In this document: positions 7,961 to 15,682 of the stretch, piece after piece
Position numbering within the stretch: position 1 is the first letter of the stretch
Layout: each line of letters opens with the position of its first letter
NCBI GenBank assembly: GCA_025351875.1
Contig: JANXVA010000534.1
Coordinates: 1-41,972, forward strand
Origin: Myxococcales bacterium
Lineage (GTDB): Bacteria; Myxococcota_A; Polyangia; Polyangiales; Polyangiaceae
Direction of reading: 5' to 3'
DNA: 41,972 bases
Made by a program: the position numbers and the translations under genes
Notes under the pieces: model-generated
Told to the model about the DNA's origin: nothing
Seen by the model: only the letters and a program-made list of their open reading frames with translations
Database searches by the model: none

Positions 7961-8523
7961 GGACGACGCGCGTGAGACTTGGAACGATGGCGCTCGGCGC
8001 CGCGATGATGGCGTTCACGACCTTCGCGCCGCCGGCGCACGCGGAGCCCGCGCCCTCCGCGGAAGCAGAGCCCTCGCCGGCTCCTCGAGCGGCCGTACCC
8101 GACGCCTCGCCGACGACGGAGCCCCCGCCGGTGAAGAGCAATCGCACCGCATGGCCCTGGATCATCATGGGCGGAGGCGTCGTGCTGATCGCCACCGCGA
8201 CGGTCCTCGAGCTCCACTCCGTGAAGGAGGCCGATCGTCGCGATGCGGCCGAGACCCAGCTCTTCGCGCTCCCGCAGGGCGACCCCGCGCGCGGAGAGTA
8301 CGCGCAGTCGGCTTCGTCTCATGACGACGCCTCGAAGAGCTCGCGCACGCAGGCGCTCGTCCTCGGCACCGTCGGTTTTCTCGCCGTCGCAGGCTCGGTG
8401 GTGCTGTGGTTCGTCGAGGGGGGGTCGAGCGCATCGAGCCCGGCCTCCGCGAAGGCAAAGCCTTCCCTCGTGCCGTCGTTCGCTCCTGGCTACGCGGGCG
8501 CAAGCTTCGGCGCGTCTTTCTGA
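7957..8523 (+). CDS. Secreted/membrane protein with signal peptide and two hydrophobic segments
   Basis: 188 residues, ATG overlapping the GGDEF stop, so coupled translation is likely. A signal peptide ends near PPAHA-EP. A Pro/Ala/Glu-rich stretch (28-58) follows, then a first membrane helix (WPWIIMGGGVVLIATATVL, 66-84), a charged loop with many Ala/Asp/Ser (85-130), a second helix (LVLGTVGFLAVAGSVVLWF, about 134-152) and a Ser/Ala-rich tail. I do not recognise a family beyond the two-helix, low-complexity envelope proteins frequent in Polyangia next to kinases. The coupling suggests an envelope role linked to the cyclic di-GMP enzyme, but this is inference. Confidence 0.7.
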   Translation: MRTTRVRLGTMALGAAMMAFTTFAPPAHAEPAPSAEAEPSPAPRAAVPDASPTTEPPPVKSNRTAWPWIIMGGGVVLIATATVLELHSVKEADRRDAAETQLFALPQGDPARGEYAQSASSHDDASKSSRTQALVLGTVGFLAVAGSVVLWFVEGGSSASSPASAKAKPSLVPSFAPGYAGASFGASF

Positions 8524-8547
8524 GCGCTGCGCCCCCCACCGCTCGAA

Positions 8548-9477
8548 TCAGGGACCGCAGTCGGGAGCTCCGCTCGGCTCTCCAGTGAGCGGGTTCTCGC
8601 AGGGCGCGCAGAAGCTGTCCGCGCTGCATGTGCCGCGCGCGGTTCCGAGCTGCGTGAGGAAATCCATCTTCACGCACGTACTGATGCAGACGCCGTCGTA
8701 GGCGCCGAGCAGCGACGAGGCCGAGCACTTCGGATGCTTGAAGCCGTCCGTGGTCTCCTCGGTCGGGACGCAGGAGTCGGTCGACGCACCGCACTCCTTC
8801 CGCTCCAGGCCGCTCGCAGCCTCGGGCGGCATCGACGCCGTCGGGAGGCAGACACCGCGGCTCTTACTTCCGCTCGAGCAGCAGCCCTGAAACGGCTTCC
8901 ACGTCTCCTTTGGCGCGTCGCAGCTCACCGAGCTGCACGCCCCGGTCGCCTTGCCCATCGGATCGAAGCAAGGGGCGCATCGCTCGTTGGCGTCGCACGC
9001 GTCCTGCGGGAGGCGGTCCTTCTGCTTCTGGATGTCGGGGAACACCATGCTGGTGCAGCGCCCTTCCAGGCTCGCGAAGCTGCGGCACGTCTTCGGCACG
9101 GCTCCGTTCGCCGACTTCACGATCTTCGCCGGCACGCAGAAGCCCCCCGAGGGGCAGGGCCCGAGCCGCGCCTTCTGCGCTTCCTGCTCGGGCGGGAAGG
9201 CCTTGTCGGGGATGCAGACTCCGCCGTCGCTGCAGGGCGTGAAGCCGCTCACGTCGATGGGTGCTCCGTCGAACGGACAGGCGGTGGTCGTCTTCGCCGG
9301 AGGAGGTGTCGTCCCCTTGCCCTTCTCCCTCGAGGGTGCCGCCGCCTCCGTGTCGTCGGTGGACGGGGCGTCGCCCTCCACCGCGCTCGCCGCGGGGGTC
9401 GGGCTCGCGCACGCGGGAGCGAGCGCGACGAGCGGCGCGACGAGAGCGAACAACCGGCAGCGCATCGTCAGGATCAC
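8548..9477 (-). CDS. Cys-rich lipoprotein, unknown function
   Basis: 309 residues from GTG 9477, which overlaps the stop of the copper-oxygenase gene as GTGA and has GGAGG six bases upstream; an in-frame ATG at 9465 is the alternative. The signal peptide ends in a lipobox ALAPAC-AS. A Pro/Thr/Lys linker is followed by a region with over 20 Cys in repeated short modules (CPSGGFCVP, CDANERCAPCFDP, CGASTDSCVP, CSADSFCAPCENP), some of similar spacing, which suggests internal duplication and disulfide-stabilised knots. It lies directly downstream of the PHM-like gene, so it may serve the same extracytoplasmic process. No enzyme motif was seen. Confidence 0.72.
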   Translation of the reverse strand: MILTMRCRLFALVAPLVALAPACASPTPAASAVEGDAPSTDDTEAAAPSREKGKGTTPPPAKTTTACPFDGAPIDVSGFTPCSDGGVCIPDKAFPPEQEAQKARLGPCPSGGFCVPAKIVKSANGAVPKTCRSFASLEGRCTSMVFPDIQKQKDRLPQDACDANERCAPCFDPMGKATGACSSVSCDAPKETWKPFQGCCSSGSKSRGVCLPTASMPPEAASGLERKECGASTDSCVPTEETTDGFKHPKCSASSLLGAYDGVCISTCVKMDFLTQLGTARGTCSADSFCAPCENPLTGEPSGAPDCGP

Positions 9478-10454
9478 GGCATCCCTCCATTTCCGTTCGA
9501 CCAGTGATCGTCGCCGCACTGGATGTCGGCGGAGCCCGGGAAGTAGAAGCCCATTCCGACGCACATCTCGCGCGGGAAGCGGACCTCTGCGTCGGTCACG
9601 TTCTGGTAGTCGCACTCGACGTGCAGCACGTCGCCGGCCTTGAAGCGCAGCGGAGCGTTCGTCTCGAAGTAGTTGAGCGGAGGGTCGGCCTGGTAGTGGG
9701 GCTCCCAGTCGTGGTCGTAGAGCGTCTCGTTCTTGCCGTCGCGGTCGAGCGTGAGCTTCACGTGTGTCCCCCACTCGTGCGCGTGGCCCCCGAGCGCGAA
9801 GAGACTCATGTCCTGCTTGATGGTGCATGCGGTCTTCGCATGCGCGGGACCGCGCGGCGGCAGGGTCACGTTCGCCGTGTACGCCGCGAAGAGCTGCGCG
9901 GGCTGCCTCGAGCCGTCCGGCTCCTTCACTCCGATGTTGAAGACCGTCTGCCCCTTCGCGGGCGCGGAAGAGGTGTTGATCCAGTGCGTCTGGACCATGA
10001 GGACGCTCTGCTTCTTGATGCGGAACGCGACACCCTCCGGGATGTGGAACTGGGCGGCCGCGTCGCTTCCGCCCGCGAGGAAGCGCGCGTTGGTCATGTC
10101 GGCGTCCGTGCACTTGTGGCTCTGTCCGAGCTGACGCTCGGCGCCCGCGACCTCCATCAGGATCGCGTGATGACCGAACTTGCTCTGGAAGCCGCGCGAC
10201 TGGACGACATCGACCTCGCGATCGAAGGGGTTCGCGATGTAGTCGCACCACGAGAGGTCGCCTCCGCCCGGGATCTCCGCGACGAGCGGGGCGAAGAGGC
10301 GTGTCTCGCCCGCGGCGGCGGCGGGTGGGTGGAAGCCGTCGATGAGCTGGGCGTCGTCGCCTTGCGACGAACCGGCGGCGTCGTGTGAGCCGCAGCCGAG
10401 CAGAGCGACGAGCGTGGAGCCGGCGAGCGTGGTGAGAATTCGATGGGGTCGCAT
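9474..10454 (-). CDS. PHM-like copper type II monooxygenase lipoprotein
   Basis: 326 residues with a lipobox VALLGC-GS. The pattern of ligands matches the two-domain copper core of peptidylglycine hydroxylating and dopamine beta monooxygenases: H95-H96 (FGHHAIL) and H157 (QTHWIN) for CuH, and H224-x-H226 (GGHAHEWG) plus M297 (EMCVGM) for CuM. All six copper ligands are therefore present. Such enzymes hydroxylate C-H bonds with O2 and an electron donor such as ascorbate. The bacterial substrate is unknown. It is flanked by two lipoproteins: one 16 bases upstream and a Cys-rich one overlapping downstream, so a three-gene envelope operon is likely. No PAL lyase domain is fused. Confidence 0.82.
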   Translation of the reverse strand: MRPHRILTTLAGSTLVALLGCGSHDAAGSSQGDDAQLIDGFHPPAAAAGETRLFAPLVAEIPGGGDLSWCDYIANPFDREVDVVQSRGFQSKFGHHAILMEVAGAERQLGQSHKCTDADMTNARFLAGGSDAAAQFHIPEGVAFRIKKQSVLMVQTHWINTSSAPAKGQTVFNIGVKEPDGSRQPAQLFAAYTANVTLPPRGPAHAKTACTIKQDMSLFALGGHAHEWGTHVKLTLDRDGKNETLYDHDWEPHYQADPPLNYFETNAPLRFKAGDVLHVECDYQNVTDAEVRFPREMCVGMGFYFPGSADIQCGDDHWSNGNGGMP

Positions 10455-10470
10455 GGGGTGTGCCTCGGGT

Positions 10471-10908
10471 TCAGCTCTTGGGGAGGCACGCGATCGGCAC
10501 GCAGCCCTTCCCTCGCGGGTCGCCCGCGTAACACTTGGCTCCTTCGCCGCAGTCGCTGTCGACTGCACAGAACGCCGTGCAGAACTCGGCGCCCTTGGGC
10601 GCCTGGCCGGCGGTGCAGAACGCGCCCGCGTTCGGACAGTCCGCGGCCTTCTGACAGTACGCGCCGACGCCGATCGAGTTGCCCTTGGTCCCGACCGGAA
10701 CGCACGCCTCGGCGGCCGGCGCGGGCGTCGTCTCGTCGGTGCTCGTCTGGTCCTGGTCGGTCGACCCGCTCGTCGCCGCCTTCTTCGCGGGTGTCTTCGA
10801 GCTCGACGACGAGCCACCTGTCGTGCCGCCCTCGTCGGCGCTGCTACAGCCGGTCAGAACCACGATGAGCCCCGCAAACCCCGCCAGCGCGATCTTCGAC
10901 TTGGTCAT
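10471..10908 (-). CDS. Small Cys-rich lipoprotein
   Basis: 145 residues, ATG 10908 with AGGAGG six bases upstream. Signal peptide with lipobox VVLTGC-SS, a Ser/Thr/Lys linker, then a compact region (about 67-143) holding ten Cys with short spacings (CQKAADCPNAGAFC, CTAFCAVDSDC, CYAGDPRGKGC). The pattern resembles the Cys modules of the lipoprotein two genes downstream. First gene of the copper-oxygenase operon. Function unknown; an extracellular disulfide-rich domain is clear, a ligand is not. Confidence 0.75.
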   Translation of the reverse strand: MTKSKIALAGFAGLIVVLTGCSSADEGGTTGGSSSSSKTPAKKAATSGSTDQDQTSTDETTPAPAAEACVPVGTKGNSIGVGAYCQKAADCPNAGAFCTAGQAPKGAEFCTAFCAVDSDCGEGAKCYAGDPRGKGCVPIACLPKS

Positions 10909-10976
10909 GAGGACCTCCTTCTCGGGAAGGGGTGACTGCATCGCGCGGTCCATCGTCGGCGGACATCGACGACCGC

Positions 10977-10982
10977 ACTGTA
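10977..10982 (-). promoter_or_regulatory. Putative -10 hexamer for the copper-oxygenase operon
   Basis: TACAGT on the minus strand, giving a leader of about 60 bases with a Shine-Dalgarno site before ATG 10908. A six-base inverted repeat (AGCCCT/AGGGCT) lies just upstream at 10994-11012. Confidence 0.4.
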
Positions 10983-10993
10983 AGAGGGGCATG

Positions 10994-11012
10994 AGCCCTA
11001 TTTTAAAGGGCT
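10994..11012. repeat. Inverted repeat with AT-rich loop between divergent operons
   Basis: AGCCCT and AGGGCT flank a seven-base loop ATTTTAA, one of the few AT-rich spots in the window. It sits between the -10 hexamers of the copper-oxygenase operon and of the FHA regulator, so an operator is as likely as a hairpin. Neither is proved. Confidence 0.35.
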
Positions 11013-11087
11013 AAAATCGCGTGCGCGGCGGGGTGAGGCACGACGAGGGAAGCCGGGCTTCCCAGGGTGCCGCCCCTCACCGCGTGA

Positions 11088-11093
11088 TACGTT
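11088..11093 (+). promoter_or_regulatory. Putative -10 hexamer for the FHA regulator
   Basis: TACGTT in a TGATACGTT context. Transcription would start near 11100, leaving a leader of about 27 bases that contains AAGGAG (11114-11119) before ATG 11127. Confidence 0.5.
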
Positions 11094-11126
11094 GGCGTTC
11101 GCCGCATGGGTCCAAGGAGCCGCGAC

Positions 11127-12437
11127 ATGACGCTCGCCACGATCGCCGACGATGCCGGCGGTGCGACCGGCCCCGCGCCGCTGTTCGTGGTTCGCGTCGC
11201 GACGGGGAAGGACACCGGCAAGTCGCGGGTCCTCGACTGGAACGTCGCGCCGCGCGTGCTCGTCGGGCAGAGTCGACTGTGCGAGGTCCCGCTCGCGGAT
11301 CCGCGTGTGTCGCGCCGCCATCTCGCGCTCGCTCCGGCGGGTCACGCCGTGCGGATGACGGATCTGGGCTCGACGAACGGCACGCGCATCGGCGGCGTCC
11401 GCATCGTCGAGGCCCTGCTCGCGGGGGGCGAGACGATCGAGGTCGGGGACACCACGTTCAAGCTCGTTCGCGCGGGCTCCATGCCGGAGCTGGGCGCGCC
11501 GCGCGCGGGCTTTGGTCGCGTGCTCGGGCGCAGTCCCGCGATGCAGCGGCTCTTCGCGCTCGCGGAGCGCCTGGCCACGTCGCCGTCGCCGCTCCCGCTG
11601 CTCGTCGAAGGCGAGACGGGCACGGGCAAGGAGCTCCTCGTCGAGGCGATGCACGAGGCCGGGCCTCGCGCGCGCGGGCCGCTCGTCGTGCATGACTGCA
11701 GTGCCTTCACGGGTGACGACGATCTCGCGGCTCTCTTCGGGCGCGAGTCGGCCGGCGCCATCGAGCTCGCGCACGGCGGGACGCTCGTTCTCGACGAGGT
11801 CGGTCATCTCGGCGACGGCGCGCAGGCGAGGCTCGCGGCCTTCGTCGAGCGCGGCGCCGTGCAGCGGCTCGCCGGGTCGGCTCCGATCCGTGTCGACGTG
11901 CGCGTCATCGCCACGACGCGACGCGATCTCGAGCGTCTCGTCCAGGATGGCTCGTTCCGCGAGGAGCTCCTCTATCGTCTGGTCGGGGCAAGGCTCGAGG
12001 TGCCGCCTCTTCGCGAGCGCGCGGGCGACGTCGATCTCCTCGCCCGCCACTTCTGGGCGCTGTTCGGCGGCGCTGGCGAGCTGCCCCGGACCTTCGCGCT
12101 CACGCTCGGGCAGCACGACTGGCCGGGAAATGTGCGCGAGCTCGAGCACGCGGTCGTGCGTCGGATCTCGCTCGGCGACGATCTCTCGGCCATGCTGCAG
12201 ACGGGTGGACCTGGCGCAGGTCAGGGCGCGCGCGGCGCCGATTTCCTCGACCGCGTGCTCGACATGAAGCTCGCCATGCCTCACGCGCGGCAGAAGGTGA
12301 TCGAGGAGTTCGAGCAGCGTTACGTGACGCGGGCCATCGCGGAGCACGGCGGCAACGTCAGTCGCGCAGCGGCGGCCTCGGGCCTGACCCGGCGCTACTT
12401 CCACATGTTGCGCTCGAAGATGAAGGCCCCTCGCTAG
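11127..12437 (+). CDS. FHA-domain AAA+ transcriptional regulator lacking the GAFTGA loop
   Basis: 436 residues; AAGGAG lies seven bases before ATG 11127, so an in-frame ATG at 11106 is less likely. FHA domain about 17-118 with RVLVGQSR, VSRRHL and DLGSTNGTRI, a phosphothreonine reader. AAA+ domain about 130-360: Walker A EGETGTGKE (161-169), Walker B GGTLVLDEV, sensor and Arg-finger segment FREELLYRL. Between LFG (203-205) and GGTL only about ten residues remain where NtrC has about twenty, and GAFTGA is absent. C-terminal Fis-type helix-turn-helix with GGNVSRAAAASGLTRRYFHML. GAFTGA is the sigma-54 contact loop, so normal sigma-54 activation is doubtful. A Ser/Thr kinase 700 bases downstream could supply the phospho-signal. 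Confidence 0.85.
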   Translation: MTLATIADDAGGATGPAPLFVVRVATGKDTGKSRVLDWNVAPRVLVGQSRLCEVPLADPRVSRRHLALAPAGHAVRMTDLGSTNGTRIGGVRIVEALLAGGETIEVGDTTFKLVRAGSMPELGAPRAGFGRVLGRSPAMQRLFALAERLATSPSPLPLLVEGETGTGKELLVEAMHEAGPRARGPLVVHDCSAFTGDDDLAALFGRESAGAIELAHGGTLVLDEVGHLGDGAQARLAAFVERGAVQRLAGSAPIRVDVRVIATTRRDLERLVQDGSFREELLYRLVGARLEVPPLRERAGDVDLLARHFWALFGGAGELPRTFALTLGQHDWPGNVRELEHAVVRRISLGDDLSAMLQTGGPGAGQGARGADFLDRVLDMKLAMPHARQKVIEEFEQRYVTRAIAEHGGNVSRAAAASGLTRRYFHMLRSKMKAPR

Positions 12438-12527
12438 CGCGAGGACGCCGCGTTTCGCGGGCCGCAGCCTGCGCGGTCGCCGAAGAACGTTGCGCCGCTG
12501 CATCAAAGCCGGGAAGGTGGCGAGTCC

Positions 12528-13052
12528 ATGAGCGCGCCCCTCTACCGTAGTCAGACGCAGACCTCCTCCATCGCCGAGCTCCCCACCGATCTGCGCAACG
12601 CGCTGACGACGCACGCTGACACGAAGAAGCTTCAGCTCGTCAACGCCCGGGCCTGGGTCACCCATCGGGAGAACCCTGCGTCGGAGAGCATGTTCGGAAA
12701 GCTCTTCGGCCGCCGCGCGAACAGCGCGGACCCCGACGCGGCACACGACATGGTGCTGGTGTTGCACGCGACTCATCTCCTCGTCGGCACGTCGGGGCCG
12801 GTGCGCGGCACGAAGGCGATGAGCCTGCCGCTCCTCGCGTCGACGATCACGCGCGGGAGTCTCGTTGCCGGCCGCCTCCAGAGGACCGCGAGTGAAATGC
12901 CGAGCGACGACGGCCTCACCATCAGCGGATTTCCGGGCGAGCACGGGCAGCCTGGCACCTACTTCATGGGGCTCGGAGCGGGCGCCGCGGCCGAGGCATG
13001 CGTGCAAGCGGTGATGGCGGCCGTGGAGGCCGCGAAGAACCCCGCGCCCTGA
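12528..13052 (+). CDS. Conserved-looking protein of unknown function
   Basis: 174 residues, ATG 12528 with a purine-rich GGAAGGTGG about eight bases upstream. No signal peptide or membrane helix. Alternating beta-like segments (DMVLVLHATHLLVGTSGPV, SLPLLASTITRGSLV) and a C-terminal Ala-rich helix (GAAAEACVQAVMAAVEAAKN) suggest a small PH-like or barrel fold, but this is a weak guess. It sits between the FHA regulator and the Ser/Thr kinase, on the same strand as both, which hints at a role in the same pathway. I do not recognise the family. Confidence 0.7.
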   Translation: MSAPLYRSQTQTSSIAELPTDLRNALTTHADTKKLQLVNARAWVTHRENPASESMFGKLFGRRANSADPDAAHDMVLVLHATHLLVGTSGPVRGTKAMSLPLLASTITRGSLVAGRLQRTASEMPSDDGLTISGFPGEHGQPGTYFMGLGAGAAAEACVQAVMAAVEAAKNPAP

Positions 13053-13098
13053 GCGGCTGCGTTTTACGCGGGTTTTCAGGCTTTGCGCGCGTACCTGC

Positions 13099-13104
13099 TA
13101 ACCT
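13099..13104 (+). promoter_or_regulatory. Putative -10 hexamer deciding the kinase start (leaderless GTG)
   Basis: TAACCT ends eight bases before GTG 13113. It overlaps any earlier in-frame start such as TTG 13083, so GTG 13113 as a leaderless start is favoured. Confidence 0.5.
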
Positions 13105-13112
13105 CCGAGAGA

Positions 13113-14480
13113 GTGACTCCGTCGCGCGTGCACGGCCGCTATGCCCTTTACGACACGCTTGGCGTGGGCGCGGCGGCGACGGTCCATCTCGGCGTCGCGC
13201 GTGGTCCCGAGGTCGTGCCCGTCGCCATCAAGGTGCTGCACGATCGGCAGTCGCGCGAGGCTGGGGCGGTGGCCCGGCTCCTCGACGAGGTGCGCCTCTC
13301 GCGTCACATCGCTCATCCCAATGTGGTCCGCGTGCTCGACTTCATCTCCGACGGCGAGGACACGCTCGCGGTCATGGAGTACGTGCACGGTGAGCCGCTC
13401 TCGCGCCTCCTTGCCGACGTGAAGGAGGGCGGTCAGCGCACGCCCGTGCCGATCGCTGCGGCCATCGCGTGCGGAGTGCTGCGCGGGCTCTACGCCGCGC
13501 ACGTGGCGAAGGACGGGGCGGGAAAGGCGCTCGAGCTCGTCCATCGCGACGTGACACCGGAGAACATCCTGGTGGGCGCCGACGGCGTCGCGCGGCTGAT
13601 GGACTTCGGCGTCGCGAAGGCGCAGGGCCGCCTCCATGCGACGAAGGACGGCGGCGTGAAGGGCAAGCTCGCCTACCTCGCGCCCGAGCAGGTCGGCGGT
13701 GACGTGACCGCTCGCACCGACCTCTATGCTGCGGGGCTCGTGCTGTGGGAGATGCTCGTGGGGGCACGGGTGATCGAGGGGGAGAGCGAGCCCGAGCTCC
13801 TCGTGAAGGCGCTCGACCCGGTCGTCGTCGCGCCTTCCACGCGCGCCCCCGGGGTGCCGCCCGCCCTGGACGCCGTCGTGTTGCGTGCATTATGCAAAGA
13901 ACCGGAGGGTCGGTTCGCGACGGGAACGGAGCAAGCCGAAGCCATCGAACGTGCCGTCGACCGCATCGCGTCGCCGGACGAGGTGGCGGAGTGGGTCCGC
14001 GTACACGGCGGCGCACGCCTCGCGCAGCGCGACGAGAGCGTCCGCGCGATGCTGGCCCTCGAAGCGGCGGGGCCGGGCGAGAGCGCGTCGATCCCGTACG
14101 TCGACGGCCCGCGACCCTCCGACAACGGCGTGCGCGGCATGATGGTCATGGGGCTCGCCGCGCTGGCCGTCGTCTCCCTGGGCCTTCTCTACAACTCGCG
14201 CGCGTCGTCGTCCGGCACGTCGTCGTCGGGCACGTCGTCCTCGGGCACGCCGACCTCGGCCACGGCGACCTCGGCCACGGCGGACTCCCCTACCGCGATC
14301 ACCCCTCCTCTCGCCTCCCACGTGCCCGTGCCCGATCCCGCGTCGCCGAGCGCGAGCGCGAGCGCGACTGCCAGGCCGCGCCCGCGGCCCGCCGCACACG
14401 CAGCGCCGCCGAGCTGCGACCCCCCGTGGTACCTCGACTCCCACGGCATCAAGCGCTACGACCCGGCGTGCGTGAAATGA
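13113..14480 (+). CDS. Membrane-anchored Ser/Thr protein kinase (PknB type)
   Basis: 455 residues from GTG 13113. Kinase domain about 10-270: Gly-loop GVGAAATV, ATP-anchoring K40, catalytic loop HRDVTPEN (HRD 144-146, N151), DFG 164-166 and the APEQ segment. A single membrane helix (MMVMGLAALAVVSLGLLYN) lies near residue 350, then a Ser/Thr/Pro-rich extracytoplasmic linker (SSGTSSSGTSSSGTPTSA) and a terminal Cys-containing motif SCDPPWYLDSHGIKRYDPAC, a tail seen in many myxobacterial kinases. The stop overlaps the next start as ATGA. The upstream FHA regulator is a plausible downstream partner, since FHA domains bind phosphothreonine; this is inferred from proximity. Confidence 0.93.
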   Translation: MTPSRVHGRYALYDTLGVGAAATVHLGVARGPEVVPVAIKVLHDRQSREAGAVARLLDEVRLSRHIAHPNVVRVLDFISDGEDTLAVMEYVHGEPLSRLLADVKEGGQRTPVPIAAAIACGVLRGLYAAHVAKDGAGKALELVHRDVTPENILVGADGVARLMDFGVAKAQGRLHATKDGGVKGKLAYLAPEQVGGDVTARTDLYAAGLVLWEMLVGARVIEGESEPELLVKALDPVVVAPSTRAPGVPPALDAVVLRALCKEPEGRFATGTEQAEAIERAVDRIASPDEVAEWVRVHGGARLAQRDESVRAMLALEAAGPGESASIPYVDGPRPSDNGVRGMMVMGLAALAVVSLGLLYNSRASSSGTSSSGTSSSGTPTSATATSATADSPTAITPPLASHVPVPDPASPSASASATARPRPRPAAHAAPPSCDPPWYLDSHGIKRYDPACVK

Positions 14481-15268
14481 GAGTCGTCGCCTCCGCGCTC
14501 ACCCTCACGCTCCTGGTGAACGTCTCCTCTTCGGCCGCCGCTGCGCCGAAGAAGTCGCAGCAGCAGTGCATCGCGGCCGCCGAGTCGGGCCAGCAGCTCC
14601 GCTCGAGCAGCAAGCTCCTCGACGCGCGCAAGGCCTTCGGCGCCTGCACCGCCAACGGATGCCCGGCGGTCATCCGTCGCGACTGCGGGCGCTGGGTCGA
14701 CGAGATCGACCTCGCCACCCCGACCATCACGGTGAAGCTCCAGGACGCCGCGGGCGCCGAGGTCGCCGAGGGCCGCGTGCTCATGGACGGCGAGCCGCTG
14801 CCTCGCGCCGCGGACGGCCGCGCGACGCCCATCGATCCGGGCTCGCATCGCTTCACGTGGCAGCGCGACGAGGGAAGTGCCATCGAGGAGCAGTTCATCG
14901 TGCGCGAGGGCGAGCACAATCGCGTGCTCTTGCTCCGCGTACCGCCGACGGTGCTCGGTCCCCCTCCACCTCCACCCGTCGCGGCTCACGAGCGGACTGC
15001 GCTCCCCTGGATCGTCGGAGGCGCGGGTGCCGCCGTGGCCGTGACCGGCGCCATCTTCTGGGGCGTTGGCTTGAACGATCGTTCAACCCTCAGCTCGACG
15101 TGCGCGAGCGCGCACGCCTGCTCGATGTCCGACGTCGAGGCGTCGCACACCAAGCTGGTGGTCGGCGACGTGCTCGTCGCCGTCGGCCTGGTGGCCATCG
15201 CAGGCGCCGTCTATCTCTACCTCCGCGAGAGCGGAGAAGCGCACGCCACCACGACCGGCGCCCGCTGA
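14477..15268 (+). CDS. Kinase-coupled envelope protein, PEGA-like
   Basis: 263 residues, ATG overlapping the kinase stop. Signal peptide ending SSAAAA-PK; a helical segment with Cys (QQQCIAAAESGQQLR..., CTANGCPAVIRRDC) of the type found beside Polyangia kinases; a beta-sandwich-like middle (ITVKLQDAAGAEVAEG-VLMDGEPL, PGSHRFTWQ) of PEGA style; a Pro run (GPPPPPP) and two membrane helices (LPWIVGGAGAAVAVTGAIFWGVG, LVVGDVLVAVGLVAIAGAVYLYL). Probably works with the kinase in the envelope. No enzyme motif. Confidence 0.78.
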   Translation: MRVVASALTLTLLVNVSSSAAAAPKKSQQQCIAAAESGQQLRSSSKLLDARKAFGACTANGCPAVIRRDCGRWVDEIDLATPTITVKLQDAAGAEVAEGRVLMDGEPLPRAADGRATPIDPGSHRFTWQRDEGSAIEEQFIVREGEHNRVLLLRVPPTVLGPPPPPPVAAHERTALPWIVGGAGAAVAVTGAIFWGVGLNDRSTLSSTCASAHACSMSDVEASHTKLVVGDVLVAVGLVAIAGAVYLYLRESGEAHATTTGAR

Positions 15269-15330
15269 GCGAAGTCCGGCGGCCCCTCGCTGGGGTGCGC
15301 CGTGTGCTCTGGGAGTTCCCAGCAAGGCTC

Positions 15331-15362
15331 CCGGTGGCAAAGGCGCCCGCGCGAGCCACCGG
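15331..15362. repeat. Perfect 8-bp inverted repeat downstream of kinase operon
   Basis: CCGGTGGC and GCCACCGG are separated by 16 bases. A smaller hairpin, CTGGGA-GT-TCCCAG, precedes it. A run of eight A follows about 15 bases later (the T-run would serve the opposite strand), so a canonical terminator on the plus strand is not shown. It may act as a weak terminator for the kinase operon. Confidence 0.3.
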
Positions 15363-15462
15363 TAGCGCGGTTTGTCGAAAAAAAAGCGTGATCGCGCATC
15401 GTCGAGCCGCGCGTTCGTGCGGCACGGCGAGTGCACATGATCAGGCTCAGGAGGTCATCATC

Positions 15463-15585
15463 ATGAAGAAGCTGCTCGCCACGATGGTTCTCGGGCTTGG
15501 TGTCGCTGCGCTCCTGCCGGGCGGCTGCGGGCTCCCAGGAACGACGGCCTCGGCCGCCCCGACCGTCACGCAGGGGGTGTCCTGA
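15463..15585 (+). CDS. Small exported peptide (40 residues)
   Basis: ATG 15463 is preceded eight bases upstream by a near-perfect Shine-Dalgarno AGGAGG (15449-15454), one of the strongest in the window. The product is a basic start (MKKLLATMV), a hydrophobic run (LGLGVAALLPGGC) with a possible lipobox Cys at 22, and a short polar tail. It resembles small entericidin-like lipoproteins in size only. It lies 98 bases upstream of the CX4CH lipoprotein. The RBS makes expression plausible. Function unknown. Confidence 0.55.
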   Translation: MKKLLATMVLGLGVAALLPGGCGLPGTTASAAPTVTQGVS

Positions 15586-15682
15586 TCCCGAAGGCCTCTT
15601 CGCCCCGTCGTGCGCGCTCATCGCCCACTCGCCGCGCGACGGGGTCTTGCAACGAAGTCCACCCTCACACGAGAACCTGACC

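Noticed and set aside
15331..15362. Confident intrinsic terminator
   Set aside because: The stem is perfect but no T-run follows on the plus strand, so it is kept only as an inverted repeat.
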